DNA of 64,000 bases from Pseudoruegeria sp. SHC-113 (GCF_025376885.1 NZ_JAHUBR010000003.1:185930-249929); one strand, 5' to 3'; numbered from the stretch's first letter, positions 43,285 through 52,578 are shown. The notes: a model not told the origin generated them from the sequence alone. Translations and numbers: made by a program.

Positions 43285-43344
43285 CGGCTCTACCGGCGCG
43301 CAGGCTGCAGCGCGCCGCCGCAGGGCTTCCAAGGAGGGGGACGC

Positions 43345-43629
43345 ATGATCCGTTCGGAACTGATCCAGAAAATCGCGGACGAAAACCCGCATCTCTATCA
43401 GCGCGATGTGGAGCGGATCGTGAACACGATCTTCGAAGAGATCATCGACGCCATGTCGCGGGGGGACCGGGTCGAGCTGCGCGGATTTGGCGCGTTTTCC
43501 GTCAAGAAACGGGATGCTCGTATCGGACGGAACCCGCGCACGGGGGATTCGGTCGAGGTGGAAGAGAAACACGTTCCCTTCTTCAAGACAGGCAAACTGC
43601 TGCGCGACCGTCTGAACGGAAAAGCCTGA
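43345..43629 (+). CDS. ihfB: Integration host factor beta subunit
   Basis: This 94-residue HU/IHF-fold DNA-bending protein has the beta-arm core [20 protein letters not shown] and [12 protein letters not shown], with the conserved Pro that intercalates in the minor groove. It pairs with IhfA encoded elsewhere. LapA and trpF follow at 5- and 7-bp gaps. Confidence 0.95.
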   Translation: MIRSELIQKIADENPHLYQRDVERIVNTIFEEIIDAMSRGDRVELRGFGAFSVKKRDARIGRNPRTGDSVEVEEKHVPFFKTGKLLRDRLNGKA

Positions 43630-43634
43630 GCCTC

Positions 43635-43994
43635 ATGCGCTACATCAAGTATGCTTTCTACGCGATCCTTGCGATCTGTCTGGTGTCGATTGCCGTTGCC
43701 AACCGCACGGTGGTGACGCTGCATCTACTCACCGATGATATTGCCGGCCTTCTGGGCATCCAGGCCACGATCGACCTGCCGCTTTACCTGATCGTCTTCG
43801 GCGGCATCGCAGCCGGTCTTCTGATCGGCTTCGTCTGGGAATGGTTCCGCGAACACAAGCACCGCGCCGAAGCCGCGCGGGAAAAGCGGGAAAAGGCCCA
43901 GCTTGCGCGCGAAGTGGATCGCCTGCGCGACACCAAAGCCAAGCCCGAGGATGACGTTCTGGCCCTGCTGGAGAACGGCAAACCCGCAAACTGA
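43635..43994 (+). CDS. LapA-domain (DUF1049) inner-membrane protein
   Basis: This 119-residue protein has two transmembrane helices ([16 protein letters not shown] and [19 protein letters not shown]) and a cytosolic coiled-coil tail ([18 protein letters not shown]). This is the layout of LapA/YciS, which assists LPS assembly with LapB. A gene of this type follows ihfB in many proteobacteria. Confidence 0.88.
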   Translation: MRYIKYAFYAILAICLVSIAVANRTVVTLHLLTDDIAGLLGIQATIDLPLYLIVFGGIAAGLLIGFVWEWFREHKHRAEAAREKREKAQLAREVDRLRDTKAKPEDDVLALLENGKPAN

Positions 43995-44001
43995 GGGCAG
44001 C

Positions 44002-44640
44002 ATGTCCGTCAAGGTCAAGATCTGCGGGCTGCGGGATGCAGCCAATATCGCCGCCGCCGCCGAGGCTGGCGCGGCCTATGTCGGCTTTGTCTTCTTCGCG
44101 AAATCCCCGCGCAACGTGAGCCTCGCCGAAGCGTCGGAGCTGGCGGCAACCGTGCCTGCGGGCGTCAAACGCGTGGCGCTGACGGTGAACGCGGAGGATG
44201 CTTTCCTCGCCGATCTCGTGGCACAGGTGCCGCTGGAGATGCTGCAGCTTCATGGCAGCGAAAGCCCCGCGCGCGTGGCCGAGGTGCGCAGCCGCTTCGG
44301 TCTTCCGGTGATGAAGGCCATCGGCATCGCCGAGGCCGGGGATCTGGCAAAGATCGCCCCCTACGAGGCCGTGGCCGACCAGATCCTTGTGGACGCAAAG
44401 CCGCCCAAGGGGGCTGATCTGCCCGGCGGCAATGGCGCGACCTTCGACTGGGATCTGATTGCCGGGCGGCCATGGCAGACGCCATGGATGCTTGCGGGCG
44501 GGCTGACTGAGGCCAATGTGGCGGACGCCATCCGGCGCACGGGGGCCACGCAGGTGGATCTGTCATCGGCGGTGGAAAGCGCCCCTGGCGTGAAAGATCC
44601 CACACTGATCCGGCGCTTTTTGCAGGCCGCGCAGCAATAG
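44002..44640 (+). CDS. trpF: Phosphoribosylanthranilate isomerase
   Basis: This 212-residue TIM-barrel enzyme carries out the third step of tryptophan synthesis. [13 protein letters not shown] holds the catalytic Cys, FAKSPRNVS and LQLHGSES are family motifs, and the catalytic Asp lies in [25 protein letters not shown] forms the phosphate site. It is followed by trpB after 80 bp. Confidence 0.96.
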   Translation: MSVKVKICGLRDAANIAAAAEAGAAYVGFVFFAKSPRNVSLAEASELAATVPAGVKRVALTVNAEDAFLADLVAQVPLEMLQLHGSESPARVAEVRSRFGLPVMKAIGIAEAGDLAKIAPYEAVADQILVDAKPPKGADLPGGNGATFDWDLIAGRPWQTPWMLAGGLTEANVADAIRRTGATQVDLSSAVESAPGVKDPTLIRRFLQAAQQ

Positions 44641-44720
44641 CCGCATTTCGCACTGGCGCTCGCTTTACCCGGTGCCATATTGCCGTTAAACCCGGCTGGG
44701 ATCTGACAGGAGTAGGCGCA

Positions 44721-45959
44721 ATGGCGGACGATCTTTTCAACAGCTTCATGAACGGCCCCGATGAAAACGGCCGCTTCGGCGATTTCGGCGGACGCTTCGT
44801 CTCCGAAACCCTCATGCCGCTGATCCTCGATCTGGAAGCCGAATACGAAAACGCCAAGACGGACGAAAGCTTCTGGGCCGAGATGGACGATCTCTGGACC
44901 CATTACGTCGGCCGCCCGAGCCCGCTCTACTACGCCGAGCGGATGACGGAAGCTCTTGGCGGCGCGAAGATCTATCTCAAGCGCGATGAGCTGAACCACA
45001 CCGGCGCCCATAAGATCAACAACGTGCTGGGCCAGATCCTGCTTGCCCGCCGCATGGGCAAAACCCGCATCATCGCCGAAACAGGCGCAGGCCAACATGG
45101 CGTGGCCACGGCCACCGTCTGCGCGCGCTTCGGCCTGAAATGCGTCGTCTACATGGGCGCGCATGATGTGGAGCGTCAGGCCCCCAACGTCTTCCGCATG
45201 CGCCTGCTGGGTGCCGAAGTCGTGCCCGTCACCTCGGGCCGCGGCACCCTGAAGGACGCCATGAACGACGCGCTGCGCGATTGGGTCACCAACGTGCGCG
45301 ACACCTTCTACTGCATCGGCACCGTGGCCGGCCCGCACCCCTATCCGGCAATGGTGCGCGATTTCCAGGCCATTATCGGCAAGGAAACCCGCGAACAGCT
45401 GCAGGCCCACGAAGGCGAAGGCCGCCTGCCCGACACGATCATCGCCGCCATCGGTGGCGGGTCCAACGCCATGGGGCTCTTCTACCCCTTCCTCGATGAT
45501 CCGAGCGTCAACATCATCGGCGTCGAGGCCGGCGGCAAGGGCGTGAACGAGAAGATGGAGCACTGCGCCTCTCTCACCGGTGGCCGTCCCGGCGTGCTGC
45601 ACGGCAACCGCACCTACCTGCTGCAGGACGACGACGGCCAGATCCTCGAAGGCTTCTCGATCTCGGCGGGCCTCGATTACCCGGGCATCGGCCCGGAGCA
45701 CAGCTGGCTGCACGATATCGGCCGCGCGCAATATGTCTCGATCACCGATGCCGAAGCGCTGGAGGCCTTCCAGTTCTGCTGCACACAGGAAGGCATCATC
45801 CCCGCGCTGGAGCCCTCCCACGCACTGGCCCATGTGATCAAGATCGCGCCCACGCTGCCCAAGGATCACATCATCGTCATGAACATGTGCGGCCGGGGTG
45901 ACAAGGATATCTTCACCGTCGCCAAAGCCCTTGGCTTCGGGATGGAAGCCAAGGATTAA
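44721..45959 (+). CDS. trpB: Tryptophan synthase beta chain
   Basis: This 412-residue fold-type II PLP enzyme joins indole and serine. The PLP Lys98 is in [23 protein letters not shown] and the phosphate loop GGGSNAMG are intact. CAGGAG precedes the ATG. Its partner trpA is about 9 kb away on the other strand. Confidence 0.97.
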   Translation: MADDLFNSFMNGPDENGRFGDFGGRFVSETLMPLILDLEAEYENAKTDESFWAEMDDLWTHYVGRPSPLYYAERMTEALGGAKIYLKRDELNHTGAHKINNVLGQILLARRMGKTRIIAETGAGQHGVATATVCARFGLKCVVYMGAHDVERQAPNVFRMRLLGAEVVPVTSGRGTLKDAMNDALRDWVTNVRDTFYCIGTVAGPHPYPAMVRDFQAIIGKETREQLQAHEGEGRLPDTIIAAIGGGSNAMGLFYPFLDDPSVNIIGVEAGGKGVNEKMEHCASLTGGRPGVLHGNRTYLLQDDDGQILEGFSISAGLDYPGIGPEHSWLHDIGRAQYVSITDAEALEAFQFCCTQEGIIPALEPSHALAHVIKIAPTLPKDHIIVMNMCGRGDKDIFTVAKALGFGMEAKD

Positions 45960-45973
45960 GGCGCACCCGCCGT

Positions 45974-46034
45974 TTCATCTTGGCCGAAATATCCCCGCCG
46001 GAGGCAGGAAAGGCGCCCGCAAGGGCGCCGTTTT
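45974..46034 (+). repeat. 61-bp direct repeat, copy A, with terminator of trpB
   Basis: Runs from TTCATCTTGGCCGAAATATC to the T-run after a perfect stem GGCGCCC-GCAA-GGGCGCC (46012-46029). It is identical at 59 of 61 positions to copy B (47858-47918) in the same orientation. It also belongs to the GATATTT intergenic family. The hairpin and following T-rich tract end trpB transcription. Confidence 0.85.
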
Positions 46035-46065
46035 CTTTTTTTGGCCCCCCGCTCCCCGCTCCAGC

Positions 46066-46122
46066 GCATAAACCCCGGTTTATGCCCCTGTTCCGTCGGT
46101 TTAGACGGCCCGAACTAAACCG
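46066..46122. promoter_or_regulatory. Two palindromes sharing a GGTTTA half-site
   Basis: GCATAAACCCCGGTTTATGC (46066-46085) has 9-bp arms. CGGTTTAG-N10-CTAAACCG (46097-46122) has 8-bp arms. Both repeat the half-site TAAACC/GGTTTA, so one regulator could bind both upstream of the PepSY-like genes. A regulator gene lies at the end of the same cassette. Confidence 0.6.
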
Positions 46123-46208
46123 CAGGGCCATGGCCGGGCGGTACGTTCTGCGCTCCTCTTGCGACACCGGCACCCAAGCGTGCCGTCCCATAGCAAAAGG
46201 ACGACCCC

Positions 46209-46637
46209 ATGAAACGCGCACTGACCCTCACCACCGCTCTCGTCTTTCTCGGCGGCGCCGCATCGGCCGACACCCTGCGGGATCGCGTGGTCCGCGATCT
46301 GGCCCAGCAGGGCTACGAGCGGATCGAAATCACCCGCAGCCTGACCCAGATCACCTTCGAGGCCACACGGGGCGATGAAACGGTCGAATATGTCTACAAC
46401 CGGCTGACGGGCGATCTCATCCGCGACGATCAGGACGAGGAAGAGGAAGGCTTCCGCATCGCCGGGCTCGACCGCGACGACGATGAGGACGATGATCGTG
46501 AAGATGATCGTGATGACGATCATGATGATGACGATCGTGAGGATGACGACGACACCGATGACCGCGACGACGATGACAATGATGACGACGACAACGACGA
46601 TGATGACGACGACGATGGGGATGACGGCGACGACTGA
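46209..46637 (+). CDS. Secreted PepSY-like protein with poly-Asp tail
   Basis: This 142-residue protein has a signal peptide (KRALTLTTALVFLGGAASA-DT) and a small PepSY-like domain of about 55 residues (VVRDLAQQGYERIEITRSL, YNRLTGDLIRD). About 40 of the last 55 residues are Asp, broken by Arg, Glu, His, Asn and Gly. Such a tail is strongly anionic and could bind calcium or other cations outside the cell. AAGGA precedes the ATG. The domain recurs in the next gene. No function is known to me. Confidence 0.8.
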   Translation: MKRALTLTTALVFLGGAASADTLRDRVVRDLAQQGYERIEITRSLTQITFEATRGDETVEYVYNRLTGDLIRDDQDEEEEGFRIAGLDRDDDEDDDREDDRDDDHDDDDREDDDDTDDRDDDDNDDDDNDDDDDDDGDDGDD

Positions 46638-46715
46638 CGCCCTAGATACCCCAACAGACTGATCGGCCCGGGCCCCTGTCGTCCCACAGGGGCCCGGCGC
46701 ATGGGAGAGACATAC

Positions 46716-47198
46716 ATGCATCTGTTCAAGCGCAGCCTGATCGTGCTCGCTTTCGCCTTCATGGCCTCCACGGGTCAGGCCAGCGGTGTGGTGGATCGCA
46801 TCACGAGCCAGCTGCAGGACATGGGCTACAATCGCATCGCCGTCAGCCGCACCCTGCTTGGCCGCACCCGTATTGTTGCGACAGCGCCGGGCAAGGAGCG
46901 CGAGATCATCCTCAACCCATCCACGGGCGAGATCCTGCGCGATCACATCCGCAACGCCGAGCGCAGCCGCCTGATCGCGCCGGACGGCAGCAGCTCGGGC
47001 AGTTCTGGCAGCAGTGGCGGTGGGTCCGGGAGCTCTGGCAGCTCCGGTGGCGGGGCCTCTAGTGGAAGCTCCGGGGGCAGCTCTGGGGGCACTTCAGGCG
47101 GCAGCTCTGGCGGCGGGTCTGGCGGTGGCGGTGATGACCGGGACGACGATGATGAGGATGACGACGACGATCGCGGCGGGGATCGCGGCGATGACTGA
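46716..47198 (+). CDS. Secreted PepSY-like protein with Gly/Ser linker and Asp-rich tail
   Basis: This 160-residue paralogue of the preceding protein has a signal peptide (FKRSLIVLAFAFMASTGQA-SG) and the same domain pattern (LQDMGYNRIAVSRTLLGRTR, NPSTGEILRDH). A Gly/Ser-rich linker of about 45 residues and a short Asp-rich end follow. The linker looks flexible and suits extension from a surface. The ATG at 46716 follows GGGAGAGA, better than the ATG at 46701. Confidence 0.78.
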   Translation: MHLFKRSLIVLAFAFMASTGQASGVVDRITSQLQDMGYNRIAVSRTLLGRTRIVATAPGKEREIILNPSTGEILRDHIRNAERSRLIAPDGSSSGSSGSSGGGSGSSGSSGGGASSGSSGGSSGGTSGGSSGGGSGGGGDDRDDDDEDDDDDRGGDRGDD

Positions 47199-47234
47199 GC
47201 CATCGCGCCTTTCGGTGCCAAAGGCTTCCCGGCT

Positions 47235-47768
47235 ATGACGCGGGGCGTGGTCCTGATCGCGCTTGTCCTGCTGCAGGCGGCTTGTGCCGTCTTCTTTGTT
47301 GGCGAATCCGCCGTGGATCTCCTCGGCGCGCGCAGCGAGCCGATCAGCTGGCGGACCCGCGAATTCATGGAAATCGGCGCAGCCCTCGGCCTTCTGCTCG
47401 GCATGGGGCTCGGCTGGATCGCCTTCCGGGAGGTCTGGACGCGCGGCCGCCGGGCCGAAAGCCAGCTGCGGCTGGCCTCGGGTGCCTTTCAGGAGGTGCT
47501 GGAGGAGCGCTTCCGCGATTGGCGCCTCACACCGGCCGAACGGGACGTCGCCCTGCTGTCGATCAAAGGCTTCAGCACGGCCGAAATCGCCGCCGCCCGC
47601 GCCACCTCGGAAGGCACGGTGAAGGCGCAAACCAATGCGATCTACCGCAAGGCCGGCGTCACCGGGCGTCCGCAACTGCTGACCGGGTTCATCGAGGATC
47701 TGATGGGCGAGGGGCTGGCGCTGCAATCGAAGGATCAGGCCCCATCGCGCAAAAGCGTTTCGGAGTGA
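47235..47768 (+). CDS. Membrane-anchored LuxR-type (GerE) transcriptional regulator
   Basis: This 177-residue protein has two predicted transmembrane segments (VVLIALVLLQAACAVFFV and IGAALGLLLGMGLGWIAF), then a linker helix and a LuxR/GerE helix-turn-helix (LTPAERDVALLSIKGFST, then AEIAAARATSEGTVKAQTN). A DNA-binding domain tethered to the inner membrane could sense envelope state directly. It follows the two secreted-protein genes within 40 bp, probably in the same operon, and may act on the palindromes upstream of them. Confidence 0.82.
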   Translation: MTRGVVLIALVLLQAACAVFFVGESAVDLLGARSEPISWRTREFMEIGAALGLLLGMGLGWIAFREVWTRGRRAESQLRLASGAFQEVLEERFRDWRLTPAERDVALLSIKGFSTAEIAAARATSEGTVKAQTNAIYRKAGVTGRPQLLTGFIEDLMGEGLALQSKDQAPSRKSVSE

Positions 47769-47857
47769 GCTTGTACCGCTTCTGCGCGGCCTCTCCCTTC
47801 GGTCGAACACGAAAAGCGATGGACGGTGCGTTGGGATAAACTCGAAACGCTCCAAAC

Positions 47858-47918
47858 TTCATCTTGGCCAAAATATCCCCGCCGGAGGCAAGAAAGGCGC
47901 CCGCAAGGGCGCCGTTTT
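47858..47918 (+). repeat. 61-bp direct repeat, copy B
   Basis: Same orientation and length as copy A, two mismatches. The hairpin GGCGCCC-GCAA-GGGCGCC (47896-47913) with GTTTT ends the regulator transcript. Its last bases contain the stop codon of the leftward DUF2237 gene. Confidence 0.85.
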
Positions 47919-48300
47919 AAGCCGGACGCGCATCCTCTGCGTGGGCGGTCAGCACATCGAGCGGCACGATCTCCAGCGCCTTCGCATGGGTCGCCGTCAG
48001 CTTCACTTGCGGCCCGCAACCCTCCTGCGCGGCCTGCAGGAAACGCCCGGCGCAGAGGCACCAGTGATCGCCGGGCTTCAGCCCGACAAACCCGAACTCG
48101 GGCCGGGGCGTCGACAGATCGTTGCCCACGTATTTCGAGAAGGCGAGAAATTCCGCCGTCATCACCGCGCAGACGGTGTGAGAGCCCGCATCCCGCGCAC
48201 TGGTGTTGCAGTGGCAATCGCGGAAGAAGCCCGTCACCGGCTCGGACGAGCAGGGGATCAGCGGTTCGCCGAAGATGTTGACGGACGGGTCCATATCCAT
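47917..48300 (-). CDS. DUF2237 family protein
   Basis: This 127-residue protein shows the DUF2237 pattern: NIFGEPLIPCS, TGFFRDCHCNT, GSHTVCAVMTAEFLAFSK, GNDLSTPRPEFGFVGLKPGD and HWCLCAGRFLQA. Several conserved Cys and His suggest metal binding, but no role is established. ATG at 48300 is used; a second ATG lies two codons later. Confidence 0.88.
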   Translation of the reverse strand: MDMDPSVNIFGEPLIPCSSEPVTGFFRDCHCNTSARDAGSHTVCAVMTAEFLAFSKYVGNDLSTPRPEFGFVGLKPGDHWCLCAGRFLQAAQEGCGPQVKLTATHAKALEIVPLDVLTAHAEDARPA

Positions 48301-48370
48301 TGCGCGTCTCCCGGTTGGATGCCCGGAAGACGCTAGCGGCCTCAGCCCACAAGGCAAGGGGGCTGGGCGT

Positions 48371-49534
48371 TCAGAGCGCAGCCGCGATGGCACGGAACAT
48401 GGCGATGTTTGCGTCGCTGACGCCTTCGCCGCGAAAGCCCCTGTCGGCGGCGTTGGAGGCGATCACCACCCCGAGGCGTGTGTTGAAATAGATGTATTGC
48501 CCATAGACTCCTTGCGCGAGGAACTCGCCGGGCTCGGCATTCTTGGGCAGCCACCACTGGAAGCCATAGCCCATGCCGCCGTCTTCCTTGGGCGCGCTGG
48601 CCGCCGTGGAGGCCGCGAGCCAGGCCTGCGGCACCACCTGCACGCCGCCGTAGGAACCGCCCTGCAGCACCATCTGGCCGAAGCGGGCGTAATCGCGGGT
48701 GCGCTGGTTCAGCCCGCCCAGCACGAAGGCCACGCTTTCCCCGTCGGTCACGTAATAGGGGCTCTGCTCCAACCCCAGCGGCGCGATGACCTTCTCGCTC
48801 AGCAGTTCAGCCACCGAGCGCCCCGTCGCGCCCCGGATCACCATGCCGATCACATGGGTGTCGATCGAGACATACTGCCATGTCTCGCCCGGCGCGGCGA
48901 AGCTTTCGGTCAGGCCACGGGTGAAATCATCCAGCGATTGCCCCAGCGCGATGGCACGGCCCATCTGGTTGATGTCGGAATTGGGGTCGAGGTAATCCTC
49001 GTCAAACACCACGCCGCTGGCCATGTTCAGCACGTTGCGGATGCTGGCCCCCTCATAGGCTGTGCCCGCAAGACTGGGCACATATTGGGTGACGGGATCT
49101 TCGATCGAGCCAATCGCGCCTTCGTCCAGCAGCACGCCGAGCAGGGCGGAGAGATAGCTTTTTGCCACGCTCCACGAAATCCGGCGATCCTCTTCCGTGG
49201 TGCCCTGATAGTAGGCCTCGTGCCGGATCTCGCCGTTCTTCAGGGCCACGATGGCCGTCACGGTGCGGGCCTGTACCCAGTCCTCATAGCCGCCCGGCAT
49301 CGCGGCCTCGGCCCCACGGGGCAGATCGCTCACCGGGCCGTCGCCGCGCGGCACCTCGACATGGAGGAAGGCACGATCCATGTTGGAGAAATTGCCGACG
49401 ATCTTTTCCTCGGAGAACAGCGAATTCACCGCGAGCAGGCGGGTGATTTCCTCGCGTTTCCAGATGCCGATGATGGCCGCAGCCAGCACGGCGGCCAGAA
49501 GCACGAAACCAAGGCCCTTGAGCAATCTTTTCAT
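48371..49534 (-). CDS. Serine hydrolase, class C beta-lactamase/DD-peptidase fold
   Basis: This 387-residue protein has an N-terminal anchor (GLGFVLLAAVLAAAIIGIW) and a beta-lactamase-fold domain with SxxK in ISWSVAKSYLSALLG and the tyrosine motif in TWQYVSIDTHVIG. Next come LNQRTRDYARFGQMVLQGG and GYGFQWWLP. The third motif is an HxG-like QGVYGQ. Such proteins are mostly esterases or peptidases, not antibiotic resistance enzymes. AGGAGG precedes the ATG at 49534; a long in-frame extension beyond is non-coding. Confidence 0.87.
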   Translation of the reverse strand: MKRLLKGLGFVLLAAVLAAAIIGIWKREEITRLLAVNSLFSEEKIVGNFSNMDRAFLHVEVPRGDGPVSDLPRGAEAAMPGGYEDWVQARTVTAIVALKNGEIRHEAYYQGTTEEDRRISWSVAKSYLSALLGVLLDEGAIGSIEDPVTQYVPSLAGTAYEGASIRNVLNMASGVVFDEDYLDPNSDINQMGRAIALGQSLDDFTRGLTESFAAPGETWQYVSIDTHVIGMVIRGATGRSVAELLSEKVIAPLGLEQSPYYVTDGESVAFVLGGLNQRTRDYARFGQMVLQGGSYGGVQVVPQAWLAASTAASAPKEDGGMGYGFQWWLPKNAEPGEFLAQGVYGQYIYFNTRLGVVIASNAADRGFRGEGVSDANIAMFRAIAAAL

Positions 49535-49611
49535 GATGTCCTCCCTTTGGCCGCAAGGAAGCACGGCGGGCGCGGCCCGGCAAACATGACGCAGCGGCAA
49601 GGGGAGGGCGG

Positions 49612-50313
49612 TTAGCGGAACTTGTCCACAAGCTTTTGCAGCGGTGAGCGCGCGTCGCTTTCGGCCGGAGTTCCCGGCGTGGGGTGCGCGGGTTTTTCGG
49701 CCTTGGGCGCAGGGGCGGGCTTTCCCTCGCGCGCCTTGTTCTGTGGCGGGTTCACTCGCAGGGCCACGGCATTCATAAAGCGCCCTGCATCGCCCTTGGC
49801 CAGATCGGCGGCCCCGTCGGAGACACCGCGCAGCACGTCGTCGAGCCAGTCCTGTTCCGCCTTGGCGAAATCGCGCAGCACATAGGCGGAGACGGCGTTC
49901 TTGTTGCCCGGGTGGCCGATGCCCATGCGCACGCGGCGGTAGGCTTCGCCGATGTGCTGGTGGATCGAGCGCAGCCCGTTGTGGCCCGCATGGCCGCCGC
50001 CGGTTTTCACCTTCAGCCGGCCAGGCGCGAGATCGAGCTCGTCGTGGAACACCGTCACATCCGCCGGGGTGAGCTTGTAAAAGCGCATCGCCTCGCCGAC
50101 CGATTGGCCCGAGAGGTTCATGAAGGTTTCGGGCTTGAGCAGCACGACCTTCTCGCTGCCCAGCCGCCCTTCGCTGACCGATCCCTGGAACTTGCCGCGC
50201 CACGGCGCAAAGCCGTGATCCTCGGCGATCCGGTCCAGCGCCATGAAGCCGATGTTGTGGCGGTTTGCGGCGTATTTCGCCCCGGGATTGCCGAGGCCAA
50301 CGAAGATCTGCAT
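49612..50313 (-). CDS. pth: Peptidyl-tRNA hydrolase
   Basis: This 233-residue enzyme recycles peptidyl-tRNA. VGLGNPGAKYAANRHNIG carries Asn9 and catalytic His19; KPETFMNLSG has Asn66 and VFHDELDLAPG Asp91. GGGHAGHNGLRSI and RMGIGHPG are intact. An extra Pro/Ala/Lys-rich C-terminal tail of about 40 residues is typical for alphaproteobacteria. rplY lies upstream in the same direction. Confidence 0.95.
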   Translation of the reverse strand: MQIFVGLGNPGAKYAANRHNIGFMALDRIAEDHGFAPWRGKFQGSVSEGRLGSEKVVLLKPETFMNLSGQSVGEAMRFYKLTPADVTVFHDELDLAPGRLKVKTGGGHAGHNGLRSIHQHIGEAYRRVRMGIGHPGNKNAVSAYVLRDFAKAEQDWLDDVLRGVSDGAADLAKGDAGRFMNAVALRVNPPQNKAREGKPAPAPKAEKPAHPTPGTPAESDARSPLQKLVDKFR

Positions 50314-50403
50314 GGGCTGCTCCGGTGTGGGCGGTTGCGTGATCTTGTCCTAGCGGTGCGGCCCCGGTGCCGCAAGGGCGGCGCGCGCAAGGCAGCGGGC
50401 AAA

Positions 50404-50440
50404 GAAAAACGCGGAAGGTGGGCACCTTCCGCGTTCTTTT
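50404..50440. terminator. Strong bidirectional-type terminator after rplY
   Basis: A 13-bp perfect inverted repeat (50408-50420 with 50423-50435) around two bases has five A on its left and TTTT on its right. It lies 27 bp past the rplY stop, so rplY and pth are largely separate transcripts. Confidence 0.88.
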
Positions 50441-50462
50441 GGTGTCGCGAAGCGGGGGAAGA

Positions 50463-51107
50463 TTACTCTTCGGTGGCTTCCTCGGCTGCGGCCTCTTCGG
50501 CTTCGCCTTCGCCCTCTTCGTTGTCGGAAGAGCGCAGGCCGGACGGCGCGGTGATGTTGGCGATCACGAAGTCACGGTCGATCGTCGGCTTGGTGCCGGC
50601 GGGCAGTGTGATGGCAGAGATCGTCACAGTGTCGCCGATGTTCAGGCCAGCAAGGTCCACAACCAGCTTCTCGGGGATGTCGCCAGCGACAACGATCAGC
50701 TCAACCTCGGGGCGCACAGCGTTCAGAACGCCGCCACGCTTCAGGCCCGGAGCTTCATCGTGGTTGATGAACTCGACGGGGATGAAGAGGTTGATTTTCG
50801 AGGTGCGGCGCAGGCGCATCAGGTCGAGGTGCGTCGGCAGATCTTTCACAACGTCGCGCTGCACGTTGCGGCAGATCACGCGGACGTCCTCGTGGCCTTC
50901 GGCCTTCAGGTTGAAAAGCGTGGAGAGGAAGCGGCCCTCTTTCAGCTTTTTGAACAGGACGTTGTAGGGGATGTTGATCGCGAGCGGATCTTCACCACCG
51001 CCGTAAACGATGCCGGGCACGAGGCCCTCGCGGCGTGCTTGACGAGCGGCCCCCTTGCCTGTCCCCGTGCGCACCGTGACTTCAAGATCAGGAATCTGAC
51101 CAGCCAT
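50463..51107 (-). CDS. rplY: 50S ribosomal protein L25/general stress protein Ctc
   Basis: This 214-residue protein binds 5S rRNA. The L25 domain ([31 protein letters not shown]) is followed by the TL5/Ctc beta domain and an acidic tail ([18 protein letters not shown]). Length matches the long bacterial CTC form. The ATG at 51107 has GGAG-type sequence upstream. Confidence 0.95.
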   Translation of the reverse strand: MAGQIPDLEVTVRTGTGKGAARQARREGLVPGIVYGGGEDPLAINIPYNVLFKKLKEGRFLSTLFNLKAEGHEDVRVICRNVQRDVVKDLPTHLDLMRLRRTSKINLFIPVEFINHDEAPGLKRGGVLNAVRPEVELIVVAGDIPEKLVVDLAGLNIGDTVTISAITLPAGTKPTIDRDFVIANITAPSGLRSSDNEEGEGEAEEAAAEEATEE

Positions 51108-51348
51108 TGGAATTCTCCTAGGTGTGTTGTTGGGCCATCCTCCAAGGGTGTATGGCCCGGTGAAGTCGCGCGTATAGGTCAGAAAGCCTGAAAAGGAAAG
51201 CCGATTCTTCCCCGGCTTCAAGCGCGGCTTGGCCCGCGTCGGGCGAAGGCTATTGGCAGCGCTAACATCGCTGGCTAGGGTGCCATGGAACGCGGGCCGG
51301 GCCAAGCGGCAGCCCTTTCGCAAATCACCCCAAGCGGAGCCTTTCGCC

Positions 51349-52515
51349 ATGTCTTTCCGGCAGACCCTCGCCATTTCCCGCGCCCCCATGGCCGCCCTTG
51401 CCGCCGTGGGCGTGTTCTGGGGCGGCTTTTCCGCGCTGGTGCCCGACATCAAGGCCGGGGTGAATGCCTCGGATGCGGATTTCGGGCTGGCGATGATGGT
51501 TTCGGCGGTGGGGGGGATCACCTCGATGTACCTCGCGCCGCGCGCAGGGGCCTTGCTGGGGCGCAGCGTGCTGCCTGTCTTCGGGGTGGCGCTGGCGGCG
51601 GCCTTCTTCTTCCCGTTGCTGGCGGGCAGCGTGCCGGGGCTGGCGCTGGCCTTTCTCGGGATCGGCATGAGCGTGGCCATGCTCGACATCTCCGCCAACA
51701 TGCGGCTAGGCGTGCTGGAGGCGCGCCACAAGCTGCACTTGATGAACGTGAACCACGCGGCCTTTTCCTTCGCTTTCGGCTTCACCGCGCTTTTCACGGG
51801 CTTTGCGCGCAAAGCCGGATACGGGCCGGAGGCGATCCTCCCGGTTCTGGCGGCGGTGAGCCTAGGGCTTGTCGCCATCATGTGGGCCGGGCGCGGGCGG
51901 GTGGATGTTGAAGAGAGCGCCGGGTCCGAGGGCGGAGCGGCGGCGCAGATGCCATGGATGGCGGTGTTCCTGACCAGCGTGATCCTGCTGGCGAGTTTCA
52001 TCGGCGAGAACGCAACGGAGGCCTGGTCGGCCCTTCACATCGAGCGCACGCTGGGCGCACCGGCGGGGGAGGGCGGCTATGGGCCCTTCATGCTGGGGCT
52101 GATGATGGGCTTCGGGCGGCTGTCGGGGCAGTTCTTCTCCGAGCGGCTCGGCGAAACGCGTGTGATCTTCTATTCGGCGCTGCTGGGGGCCATCGGCGCG
52201 GTGGTGATCGCGCTAGCGCCCACCAAAGAGGTGGTGATCCTCGGGGTGGGCATCCTTGGGCTTGGCATGGCGGTGATCGTGCCCTCAGCCAATTCGGTGC
52301 TGGGCAAGCGAGTGCCAGAGCATCTGATCGGCGTCGCGATCTCGCGGGCGTGGATGCTGGGCTTCATCGGCTTTTTTGCCGGGCCGACGCTGATGGGGCT
52401 GGTGTCGGAATTTGCCGGTTTGCGCGTGGCCTTCCTGTTCGCCGCCGCGATCGTCGCGCTGATCCTGCCGGCGATCTGGAAGCTGGGCCAGTTCCCGACG
52501 CGGGACGGGGCCTGA
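51349..52515 (+). CDS. MFS transporter
   Basis: This 388-residue membrane protein has twelve predicted helices, with [19 protein letters not shown] in the first loop, [20 protein letters not shown], and in the second half [20 protein letters not shown]. This pattern fits the Fuc/YbjJ-like MFS subfamily. Substrate unknown. Chosen ATG at 51349 begins just before the first helix; 51108-51348 holds no gene. Confidence 0.85.
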   Translation: MSFRQTLAISRAPMAALAAVGVFWGGFSALVPDIKAGVNASDADFGLAMMVSAVGGITSMYLAPRAGALLGRSVLPVFGVALAAAFFFPLLAGSVPGLALAFLGIGMSVAMLDISANMRLGVLEARHKLHLMNVNHAAFSFAFGFTALFTGFARKAGYGPEAILPVLAAVSLGLVAIMWAGRGRVDVEESAGSEGGAAAQMPWMAVFLTSVILLASFIGENATEAWSALHIERTLGAPAGEGGYGPFMLGLMMGFGRLSGQFFSERLGETRVIFYSALLGAIGAVVIALAPTKEVVILGVGILGLGMAVIVPSANSVLGKRVPEHLIGVAISRAWMLGFIGFFAGPTLMGLVSEFAGLRVAFLFAAAIVALILPAIWKLGQFPTRDGA

Positions 52516-52578
52516 GCGCTCACCCAGAAGTTTGTAACGCCTGTTTCGCTGGAAACAGGCACGCGCCTGACCGCCCGT

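Noticed and set aside
46443..46634. CRISPR-like or tandem-repeat array
   Set aside because: The repetition is an in-frame run of Asp codons without uniform repeat-spacer units.
49535..50425. Long open frame continuing the serine hydrolase gene upstream
   Set aside because: It lies over pth in another frame; AGGAGG and the membrane anchor at 49534 define the real start.
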